Shown here one piece after another: positions 1 through 5,976 of a stretch of 11,952 nucleotides of DNA. The notes beneath the pieces were generated by a model. That model was not told where the DNA came from, ran no database searches, and saw nothing but the letters and a program-made list of their open reading frames with translations. The position numbers were made by a program, and so were the translations under genes. The stretch lies in assembly GCA_003219225.1 (NCBI GenBank), contig QHPZ01000059.1:1-11952 (forward strand). Reading direction: 5' to 3'. Each line of letters begins with the position of its first letter. The stretch's first letter is position 1. The stretch is from Verrucomicrobiota bacterium (lineage in GTDB: Bacteria > Verrucomicrobiota > Verrucomicrobiia > Chthoniobacterales > UBA10450).

Positions 1-594
1 GGCCTGCTCGCCAAACAAATCGGTTTCCGTCTCTTCGCGAAACGTGGTTTCGATGACACCAGCCCGGGTGCAGCCGATCGCCGTCGCCCAGGCGAGCGCA
101 GTTTGCTTCGCGCGTCCCGTATGATTTTGGTAGACTGCGATCAGCCCCGGTACGCCACGGCCGGCGACAAATTCGCGGCGCATCATCGGGCCAAGACCTT
201 TCGGCGCGACCATGACAACGTCGAATGTCTTCGGCGGCGTGATCGTACGATAGTGAATGGCAAATCCGTGGGCGAAAAGCAGCGTCTGACCGGGACGCAA
301 ATTCGGCGCGACATCTGTCTTGTAGACTTTGGGAATCGTGGTGTCCTGGAGAGCGAGAAAAAGAATGTCCCCCCTCAGTGCGGCGTCTGCTGTGTCGAGG
401 ACTTTGAGACCGTCGCGCCGGGCAATCGCCCGCGATTTGCTCCCGCGGTACAGCCCAACGATGACCTTCATCCCGCTGTCTTTCAGGTTGAGCGATTGCG
501 CGCGGCCTTGTGCGCCGTAGCCGATGACGGCGCACGTCTTGTCTTTGAGCCAGGCAAGATCGGCGTCTTTATCGCGATAAATGCGCACCGCCAT
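1..594 (-). CDS. ilvC: Ketol-acid reductoisomerase, N-terminal part (3' end outside window)
   Basis: This is the first 198 codons of acetohydroxyacid isomeroreductase, which in the cytoplasm isomerises and reduces 2-acetolactate (or 2-aceto-2-hydroxybutyrate) with NADPH and Mg2+ in valine, leucine and isoleucine synthesis. Seen directly: a Rossmann dinucleotide loop GYGAQG at residues 25-30, a phosphate-loop region RGSKSR at 50-55, FAHGF with H109, APKG with K132, and FREETETDLFGEQ ending at 197, which supplies metal-ligand candidates D192 and E196. ATG 594 is the only plausible start, because an in-frame TGA lies four codons upstream; no strong ribosome binding site is visible. The C-terminal knotted domain lies off the left edge. 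The loop after APKG reads GLGP where many class I enzymes have GPGH. It follows the TPR glycosyltransferase on the same strand after 90 nt containing a hairpin. Confidence 0.96.
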   Translation of the reverse strand, partial: MAVRIYRDKDADLAWLKDKTCAVIGYGAQGRAQSLNLKDSGMKVIVGLYRGSKSRAIARRDGLKVLDTADAALRGDILFLALQDTTIPKVYKTDVAPNLRPGQTLLFAHGFAIHYRTITPPKTFDVVMVAPKGLGPMMRREFVAGRGVPGLIAVYQNHTGRAKQTALAWATAIGCTRAGVIETTFREETETDLFGEQA

Positions 595-620
595 ACGTCC
601 GACTCATCGCCGATACTGTA

Positions 621-641
621 GCGGCGGTCTTCGGCCGCCGC
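621..641. repeat. GC-rich hairpin between the TPR glycosyltransferase and ilvC (REP-like or weak terminator)
   Basis: GCGGCGG and CCGCCGC form a perfect 7-bp stem, extendable by a wobble and a C-G pair around a TTC loop. There is no T tract on either side, so a classical intrinsic terminator is unlikely. The plus strand carries CTGTAG at 616-621 directly at the base of the stem. The same hexamer flanks the hairpin near 9700, which suggests a family of short palindromic intergenic repeats. It lies 44 nt past the glycosyltransferase stop codon in the transcribed direction. Confidence 0.5.
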
Positions 642-684
642 ATTAATTCATCGTGACGCTCAGCAGCGCGTCGCGAGGTGGGAG

Positions 685-2826
685 CTAGTTTGCGACTGAC
701 CCGTTCTGCGCCAAAGCGCGCAGATGCGAAACATGCGCAAGCGCGGCCCGCGCCTCTTCACCGCGTCCCATCTTCTCCAGAATGTTCGAGAGCAAAATGT
801 ACTGGCGCGGTTCGTCCGGCTGCCGCGCGACGGCGCGCCGCTGGGTGTCGAAAGCTTCAGTGAGCCGGTTCTCGCGCAGTCGCATCGTGGCGATGAGGTT
901 GAGTGCGTTCGTCTCATGGACATCGAGCCTGCTGGCGTGACGCAACGCCGTCTCGGAGCGCGTCGCGTCGCCTTTCTGCGCGTATAATCGGCCGAGCGCG
1001 AGCGCGGCATCGTAGTGCCACCAGTTATCTTGTGCGAAATTCTGAACCAACTGCAGCGAAAGATCGACATCTCCGCTCTGGCGCAGGATTTCCGATTGAA
1101 ACGCGATCAAGTCCCACACCTGCGGATAATCACGGCGGGTCTTCTCCAGAATTTCGAGGGCGGTCTGATCGTCCTTCGCGTTGTGGCGCAGCTTCGCGAG
1201 ATTTAACGCGCCGATCCAAGTGTGGGGATATTCTTTGCGGGTTTGCGCTGAATTTTTTTCCACCTCCGCATAAAGCTGTTCCGCTTCTTTTGTTTTTCCC
1301 TCATTGAAGAGGACGCCCGCGAGATGGTTTTGTGCGTTCGGGTAATTGGGATTGCACGCCAGTACCGCGCGGAAGATTTTTTCCGCTTTCGCGTACTCGG
1401 CGCGATTGGAATAAATCTGGCCCAGATTAATGGCGACGCGCGCGCTTCTGCTGCCGGAGGCAAAGGTGCGTTTGTAGAAGGTTTCTTCATTCGCCCAGTC
1501 ACAACTGCGGACGAAACTGCGCGCCCCGAGTGCGATGACGGCAACCGCCGCAACCGCCGGAGCGACACGCCGCCACGGTTGCGACATGCCAAAAGTGCAG
1601 CCTGCAAGCCAGATCAAGAACCCGACGCTCGGCAAATATAACCAATGTTCCGCGGCGGTCGCGTTTAGTTGAACGATATTCGAGATTGGCAGATAGCCGG
1701 CGATGAACCAAGCTGCTCCAAAAATGCGCACCGCCTGGCCGCGGCCTTGTCTTGCACACGTCACGATCAGAGCTGCGACCACGACCAGGCCCAGGATCGA
1801 CAAGTATTGTGCCGCCGCGCCGCTGCGCCAATCGTAACTGCCGGGCGGACCGTTGTGATCGAACTCCACCGTTCGTTCCATGTGAAGGTTTGCCGGGAAA
1901 ATCATCAGCCCGCCGTAGTCGCCGAGCGACCGCGCCATTAAAACCAGCCGGCTTGCTGCGCTCTGACGCAGGTCGAGCGCAGAAGGCGGCCGTTGCTGCG
2001 GCAGGTGCCGTAGCCCGCAATAAACAGCGATGATCAGGCTGCAGCAGGCGATCGCCCAAACTCGAGTTTGCACACGGAGCTTTTTTTCTACGAACACGAG
2101 ATGCGTGATGAACAGGATGATCCAGACACACGCGATTTCGCGCGACAGCAATGCCACCAATCCCGCGACGGCTGCCAGAAAGTAAAGCACTCCGGAACGA
2201 ACCGGATGCGGCGTTCGTTGGGCGCGCAGGAACAGCAGCCATCCGCTGGCGGAGAAGAGAAAAGCGAGACTATCGGCACGACCGGAAATGTAATCGACCG
2301 CCGCGCTATGCACGGGGTGCACCACCCACACTATCGCCACGCAAAAAGCAATTGTGGACAGCCACGGAATGCGCCGCTGCAACCGCGCACGCGCAAGAAT
2401 CGAAGCCCGGTGAAAGACGAGCGAGCCGAAGAGTTGGCGCAGCAGAAAATAAAGCGCCACGCCACTGCCGGCATGCAGGAGCACGTTCGTGATATGAAAG
2501 CCCCACGTGTCCGTGTTCCAAAAAAAGTAATCGAGCATGTAGGAGATGTTCTGGATCGGGCGGTAATGGGCCGAAAAGGAATCGAGGAACAGATAGTGCC
2601 GAAAAGTTTCCAGGATCAGCAGCGGGCTTTTGATGAATGGATTATCGCGCGTCAGATAAATGTCGTCCCAAATGCGCTCGCCTTGCAGAGCTGGAGCGTG
2701 GACCACGAACGCCGCGACAAGAAGAGCAGCGATCCGAAACCAGCTCTTGCGCAGGTAAGCGACAGCTTGGCTAACGCGAATCCTCGACACCTGCGCGCCA
2801 GCACTCTCTGGCGCCGCTGCTTTCAT
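685..2826 (-). CDS. Multi-pass GT-C glycosyltransferase with C-terminal TPRs, TMTC/DUF1736-like
   Basis: A 713-residue membrane protein. An N-terminal membrane helix (about 30-47) is followed by WDD at 53-55, the acidic first-loop motif expected of GT-C sugar transferases, then HYRPIQ at 87-92. HPVHSAAVDYISGRAD at 170-185 and EHWLYLPSVGF at 393-403 are hallmark blocks of the TMTC/DUF1736 family, whose animal members are O-mannosyltransferases with TPR tails. About ten hydrophobic segments lie between 30 and 435. Residues 463-700 form roughly six TPR-like helix pairs, probably periplasmic. ATG 2826 is preferred: the frame is open back to 3033, but that extension overlaps pilin 1 and has no membrane character. 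No good ribosome binding site is seen. It is the last gene after the two pilins, 106 nt past pilin 1. Membership of the GT-C fold is well supported; the sugar and the acceptor are unknown, and modification of the neighbouring pilins is inference. Confidence 0.85.
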   Translation of the reverse strand: MKAAAPESAGAQVSRIRVSQAVAYLRKSWFRIAALLVAAFVVHAPALQGERIWDDIYLTRDNPFIKSPLLILETFRHYLFLDSFSAHYRPIQNISYMLDYFFWNTDTWGFHITNVLLHAGSGVALYFLLRQLFGSLVFHRASILARARLQRRIPWLSTIAFCVAIVWVVHPVHSAAVDYISGRADSLAFLFSASGWLLFLRAQRTPHPVRSGVLYFLAAVAGLVALLSREIACVWIILFITHLVFVEKKLRVQTRVWAIACCSLIIAVYCGLRHLPQQRPPSALDLRQSAASRLVLMARSLGDYGGLMIFPANLHMERTVEFDHNGPPGSYDWRSGAAAQYLSILGLVVVAALIVTCARQGRGQAVRIFGAAWFIAGYLPISNIVQLNATAAEHWLYLPSVGFLIWLAGCTFGMSQPWRRVAPAVAAVAVIALGARSFVRSCDWANEETFYKRTFASGSRSARVAINLGQIYSNRAEYAKAEKIFRAVLACNPNYPNAQNHLAGVLFNEGKTKEAEQLYAEVEKNSAQTRKEYPHTWIGALNLAKLRHNAKDDQTALEILEKTRRDYPQVWDLIAFQSEILRQSGDVDLSLQLVQNFAQDNWWHYDAALALGRLYAQKGDATRSETALRHASRLDVHETNALNLIATMRLRENRLTEAFDTQRRAVARQPDEPRQYILLSNILEKMGRGEEARAALAHVSHLRALAQNGSVAN

Positions 2827-2875
2827 TTTGTGGGGAAAGACGATGGCAAGCACGGAGAAGCACCGCGGATTTAAG

Positions 2876-2914
2876 CCTAAGAGCGTCCTTCCGCGGTCGA
2901 AAGACGCTCTTGGG
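2876..2914 (-). terminator. Strong hairpin after pilin 1 (partial terminator or mRNA 3' stabiliser)
   Basis: On the minus strand AAGAGCGTCTTTC pairs with GAAGGACGCTCTT in a 13-bp stem with one U-G wobble around a 7-nt loop. Two further C-G pairs lie outside one mismatch. It starts 18 nt after the pilin 1 stop codon and ends 49 nt before the glycosyltransferase start. No U tract follows it (the downstream bases are CTTAAATCC). It is therefore more likely to lower read-through or protect the pilin mRNA end than to stop transcription completely. Confidence 0.55.
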
Positions 2915-2932
2915 GTGAAAAAGCAGTGCGGA

Positions 2933-3334
2933 CTAAGGCCCGTATGGCGACCAGAAGCCGGCTCCGGCGACATCGGACAACGCATCGTAACTGGCCGATG
3001 GCACCGCTGGCACGATGTCGACCGTCTGGGCACCGTAGTCGTTGCCGAGAATGTCGCGCGCGGTGTTGTAAAGGATTGCGTTCTTTTTCACGTACTGCGT
3101 CCAGTCGGCGGTATCGACGACGAAGCCGGTGCTGCGTCCGGTCTCAATCGCATATTGATCCACCGCGCCGTCGATTAGACGCAGATCGTTCAAAATGCGA
3201 CTGGCCTGAGAACGTTTCCGGGCCCGGAGAAAGCCGGGCACGGCAATGGCCGCGAGCAGGGCAATGATCGCAACCACGATCATGATTTCCACGAGAGTAA
3301 AGCCGGCGTGTTTGGTTTGAAGTTTATTAAACAT
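2933..3334 (-). CDS. Type IV pilin/pseudopilin-like protein, tandem copy 1
   Basis: A 133-residue prepilin. Seen directly: a short basic leader ending at G11, the prepilin-peptidase recognition site G|FTLVE with F12 at +1 and E16 at +5, and a hydrophobic helix about 12-34 that is both membrane anchor and assembly helix. A charged KRSQAS helix extension and a small globular head ending FWSPYGP follow. The protein would be processed by a PilD-type peptidase and built into a type IV pilus or type II secretion pseudopilus. Neither a peptidase nor an assembly ATPase is in view, so which machine it serves is unknown. It is 107/133 identical to copy 2. ATG 3334 gives the canonical short leader; the frame is open to 3379, but that would add 15 residues. 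Upstream is only an A-rich AAGAAAA stretch, a weaker ribosome site than copy 2 has. Confidence 0.92.
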   Translation of the reverse strand: MFNKLQTKHAGFTLVEIMIVVAIIALLAAIAVPGFLRARKRSQASRILNDLRLIDGAVDQYAIETGRSTGFVVDTADWTQYVKKNAILYNTARDILGNDYGAQTVDIVPAVPSASYDALSDVAGAGFWSPYGP

Positions 3335-3399
3335 GAATGCGTTTTCTTTTTTGGTTTGTATGGCGAGTCGCGCGAGCAAGGTTGGTGGCTCTTTCTCTC

Positions 3400-3454
3400 A
3401 CGACTCATTCCCTGCCATTTGCGCCCAGGCGCCAATGACAGGTGAATGAATCGT
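3400..3454 (-). other. Long imperfect inverted repeat between the two pilin genes
   Basis: The minus-strand RNA can fold 55 nt into one near-continuous hairpin of about 25 bp with a single bulged A, one G-A mismatch and a CUGG loop. The outer arms are ACGAUUCAUUC and GAAUGAGUCGU. It begins 7 nt after the pilin 2 stop codon and ends 65 nt before the pilin 1 start. At two positions the plus strand would have C-A mismatches where the minus strand has G-U wobbles, which fits an RNA structure maintained in the pilin transcript. No U tract follows, so mRNA stabilisation or partial attenuation is more likely than full termination. The rest of 3335-3461 shows nothing recognisable. Confidence 0.6.
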
Positions 3455-3461
3455 CAGATGA

Positions 3462-3863
3462 CTACGGACCGTAGGGCGACCAGAACCCGACACCGGCCAC
3501 ATCCGATAATGCGGTGTAGCTGGCTGGCGGAACTGCCGGCAGTGTGTCCACGGTCTGCGCACCATAGGCATGGCCTAGGATGTCGACGCCCGTGTTGTAA
3601 AGGACGGATCCCTTTTTCAGGTAATTCGTCCAATCGACTGTACCGATAACGAACCCAGTCGCACGGTTGGTCTCGATCGCGTATTGGTCGACAGCGGAGT
3701 CGATCAAGCGCAGATCGTTGAGGATTCGGCTGGCCTGCGAACGCTTGCGGGCCCGGAGAAATCCGGGGACGGCAATCGCCGCGAGCAGCGCGATGATCGC
3801 GACCACGATCATGATTTCCACGAGGGTGAAGCCCCCGCGTTTGCTATTGAGTCTGTTTAACAT
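3462..3863 (-). CDS. Type IV pilin/pseudopilin-like protein, tandem copy 2
   Basis: A 133-residue prepilin of the same length and architecture as its neighbour. It has a leader ending at G11, the cleavage site G|FTLVE with E16 at +5, a hydrophobic helix about 12-34, a KRSQAS extension, and a head ending FWSPYGP. Residues 11-55 are identical to copy 1, while the head (56-133) carries 20 of the 26 differences. It is the promoter-proximal gene of the minus-strand unit. ATG 3863 is well supported by AAAGGAA starting 16 nt upstream. Together with the leader hairpin and the sigma-54-like site, this suggests the more strongly expressed copy, possibly the major subunit; that is inference. Prepilin identity is firm, but the choice between type IV pilin and type II pseudopilin cannot be settled here. 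Confidence 0.92.
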   Translation of the reverse strand: MLNRLNSKRGGFTLVEIMIVVAIIALLAAIAVPGFLRARKRSQASRILNDLRLIDSAVDQYAIETNRATGFVIGTVDWTNYLKKGSVLYNTGVDILGHAYGAQTVDTLPAVPPASYTALSDVAGVGFWSPYGP

Positions 3864-3872
3864 GCTGTTTGC

Positions 3873-3879
3873 TTCCTTT
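3873..3879 (-). promoter_or_regulatory. Ribosome binding site of pilin copy 2
   Basis: The minus strand reads AAAGGAA, a good Shine-Dalgarno match ending 9 nt before ATG 3863. It fixes the start of pilin 2 and is clearly stronger than anything upstream of pilin 1 or of the TPR glycosyltransferase in the same unit. Confidence 0.7.
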
Positions 3880-3900
3880 ATCTCTTGTTGTTTGACTGCG

Positions 3901-3925
3901 CTCCGCGGCCGTTAAGACCGCGAAG
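3901..3925 (-). promoter_or_regulatory. 5' leader hairpin upstream of pilin 2
   Basis: In minus-strand RNA, CUUCGCGGUC pairs with GGCCGCGGAG over 10 bp, including two U-G wobbles, around a UUAAC loop. On the plus strand the wobbles become C-A mismatches, so the structure favours the pilin transcript. It ends 37 nt before ATG 3863. If the sigma-54-like site upstream is real, the mRNA would start within a few bases of this stem, a typical placement for a 5' stabiliser. Confidence 0.45.
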
Positions 3926-3938
3926 TTGCTCTTCATGC

Positions 3939-3954
3939 AGCAGCGTTAATGCCA
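3939..3954 (-). promoter_or_regulatory. Possible sigma-54 (-24/-12) promoter for the pilin unit
   Basis: The minus strand reads TGGCATTAACGCTGCT, with the invariant GG and GC separated by 10 nt. It matches TGGCAC at 5 of 6 positions and TTGCW at 4 of 5. The predicted transcription start is near 3928, just before the leader hairpin. Sigma-54 control is known for pilA in several Gram-negative bacteria. This is one motif read by eye; it also overlaps the first possible start codon of the divergent plus-strand gene. Confidence 0.35.
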
Positions 3955-5943
3955 AAGGATCGCTTTTTTCTGGTGGCTCGCGTGCGATGCGCTGGACGGA
4001 GCACAATTGGTGTGAAGCAATTAAGCGTGGCGCACACATCGTGCTTGAGTAGCGGCGTGAACGTCGACACGTCGCCGGCCCGGCACACTCTTGGCGCGGC
4101 GCACTACCTCTTTGCCAGCGTGCTGCTCGTCCGCATTGTCGTCCTGACGCGGCTCAGCGCTTCGGCCTTCCTCTTACCGGTGCGCGGCGACATGCATTTC
4201 TACGATCACTGGGCGCAACGCATTCTGCACGGGCAGCTCACTGATCATCTCGCTTTCTATGGGCTGCCGCTTTATGCTTACTGGCTCGCTTTGATCTACA
4301 AGCTCGCTGGCTACGGACCTTTTGTGCCGGCGCTTTTGCAGGCGGGCATCGACGCGGCAACAGCCGTCATCATCTACCAACTTGGTGTTCGCGTGTTTTC
4401 CCGACCGGGCGAGCAACCGCGCGACGTCGCGGATGAGCCGTTCAATTCCGTCAAGCGCGGGCAGTTCATCGCCGCCGCGGCCGCTCTGGGCTGGGCGTTT
4501 TTTCTTCCGGCGCAAACCTATGCTGCCATCTTAATGCCGACTGTCTGGCTCGTGTTCGCGTTTTGGTTCGTGGTTTGGCGAGTCGTGAAGACAAACTGCG
4601 CACCGGGGCCACGCGAATCGCTGCTCTACGGTGCGCTGGTCGGGTTCGTCGCCATGGGCGTCGCAACGGTTCTTTTTCTGTTGCCCTTGCTCATTGCCTC
4701 AATTTGGCTTTGCCAATCACGCGGTAGCGGACGCGCGGTTACGGCGAAAGTAACTGCTGTCGCCTTGCTTTTCGTCGGCGTTGTCGCTGGTGCCGCTCCC
4801 TGCTGGGTCCACAACCGCTTCGTCGCACGCGACCCGGTTTTCTTGTCAGCCCACAGCGGAGTCAATTTCTGGATTGGCAATAATCCGCTTGCGACCGGCT
4901 ATCCGCGGTTTCCGCCCGGATTGCATGCCGGCCAGGAAGTCATGTTGAAGGATTCGATCAACGTTGCGGAAAAGACTGCCGGTCATCCGCTGAAACGTTC
5001 GCAGATCTCGGCGTTCTGGTCGGCCAAGGCGAAGGATTACATCCGCCGGCATTTCAGCGAATGGCTTCGATTGCTGGGGGTGAAGGTGAAGAATTTTTGG
5101 AATTCATTCCAATACGATGACCTCAGCATGATCACGGCGTTGCAGGAGCATCACGTTGTTTTTCCCGCTCTGCGTTTTGGACTCGTCGCCGCTCTTGCCA
5201 TTCCCGGCCTGCTCATCGCATGGATTCGTTTTCCGCTCTCTCGCTGGATCAGCGCCGCGCTATTGTTGCAGATGATCGCTTTGTTGCCGGTGTTCATCAC
5301 CGAGCGTTACCGTCTCGCCGCTGTGCCGGGCCTGCTCTTGTTCGCCGCGTTCGGATTGTCGATCTTGTGGGAAGCGTGTGCGACAAGTCAAATCCGTGTC
5401 GCCGTCGCGTACATTGCGCTGTTGATTGGATCAACAATTTTCGTCGCGTGGCCGGTACGCGATCCTGCGCTCTGGGCGCTCGACACCTACAATTCCGGGT
5501 GGCAGGCATTCGAATCCGGCGATCTCCCGCTGGCGGAGCAGAAACTGCGACTCGCCTATGCCTACGTGCCCGAGAACGCAGAAACGAATTTTGCTCTTGG
5601 CAATCTGCGGCTCGCGCAGGGAAAAAAGGCCGAAGCCAAGTCATTTTATCTCGCGACGTTGCGTCTCGACCCGACCCACGAAGGCGGCTACAACAACCTC
5701 GGCATCCTTGCCCTGCAGGAAAACCAGTGGACGGTGGCCGCGAATCTCTTCCGCAAAGCGCTCGAGCAGGATTCAAATGAGGCAAAAACCTATTACTTGC
5801 TTGCGCAGGCAGACTTCAATGGCGGCGATCTTCGGGCCGCTTGCGCGGCGATTGGCGTTGCGCTCAAGCTCGATCCGAGCCGGCCCGATTTTTGCGACCT
5901 GCGCGACCGCATCGAGCAAGCGCGCACTGCTTCGCTGCAGTAA
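3949..5943 (+). CDS. GT39/PMT-like membrane glycosyltransferase with C-terminal TPRs
   Basis: Up to 664 residues. After a variable N-terminus and a first membrane helix (about 49-77), RGDMHFYD at 79-86 carries the acidic residue (D81) expected in the first periplasmic loop of GT-C enzymes that take sugar from a polyprenyl phosphate. Further hydrophobic segments lie near 129-148, 170-212, 225-254, 264-284, 405-425, 431-450, 456-473 and 482-501. The segment at 300-335 (SGVNFWIGNNPLATGYP) and TERYRLAAVPGLL at 451-463 are typical of bacterial GT39-like proteins. Four TPR units follow at about 514-650. The start is uncertain: ATG 3949 lacks a ribosome site and overlaps the proposed pilin promoter. 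GTG 4057, shortly before the first helix, is an alternative that would remove 36 residues. It is divergent from the pilins and 33 nt upstream of a second GT39-like gene. Sugar and acceptor are unknown. Confidence 0.82.
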   Translation: MPKDRFFLVARVRCAGRSTIGVKQLSVAHTSCLSSGVNVDTSPARHTLGAAHYLFASVLLVRIVVLTRLSASAFLLPVRGDMHFYDHWAQRILHGQLTDHLAFYGLPLYAYWLALIYKLAGYGPFVPALLQAGIDAATAVIIYQLGVRVFSRPGEQPRDVADEPFNSVKRGQFIAAAAALGWAFFLPAQTYAAILMPTVWLVFAFWFVVWRVVKTNCAPGPRESLLYGALVGFVAMGVATVLFLLPLLIASIWLCQSRGSGRAVTAKVTAVALLFVGVVAGAAPCWVHNRFVARDPVFLSAHSGVNFWIGNNPLATGYPRFPPGLHAGQEVMLKDSINVAEKTAGHPLKRSQISAFWSAKAKDYIRRHFSEWLRLLGVKVKNFWNSFQYDDLSMITALQEHHVVFPALRFGLVAALAIPGLLIAWIRFPLSRWISAALLLQMIALLPVFITERYRLAAVPGLLLFAAFGLSILWEACATSQIRVAVAYIALLIGSTIFVAWPVRDPALWALDTYNSGWQAFESGDLPLAEQKLRLAYAYVPENAETNFALGNLRLAQGKKAEAKSFYLATLRLDPTHEGGYNNLGILALQENQWTVAANLFRKALEQDSNEAKTYYLLAQADFNGGDLRAACAAIGVALKLDPSRPDFCDLRDRIEQARTASLQ

Positions 5944-5976
5944 AATGATCAGACCGGGTCGTTGTTCATCCACGTG

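Noticed and set aside
103..621. 172-codon plus-strand frame at the left edge
   Set aside because: The opposite strand is unmistakable IlvC, so this frame is a shadow.
2068..2874. 268-codon open frame on the plus strand
   Set aside because: It lies wholly antisense to the TPR glycosyltransferase, is rich in Arg, His and Gln with no domain pattern, and is typical of a shadow frame in GC-rich DNA.
2827..3033. 69-residue N-terminal extension of the TPR glycosyltransferase
   Set aside because: It would overlap pilin 1 by about 100 nt and read through the post-pilin hairpin, and its Cys/Arg/Pro-rich residues have no family resemblance; ATG 2826 is preferred.
3335..3379. 15-residue upstream extension of pilin 1
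   Set aside because: The start at 3334 gives an 11-residue leader matching pilin 2 exactly; the extension adds nothing typical of prepilins.
5962..5976. TTG start five codons upstream for the second GT39-like gene
   Set aside because: ATG 5977 is a better codon and places the basic N-terminus directly before the first helix; no ribosome site favours TTG.
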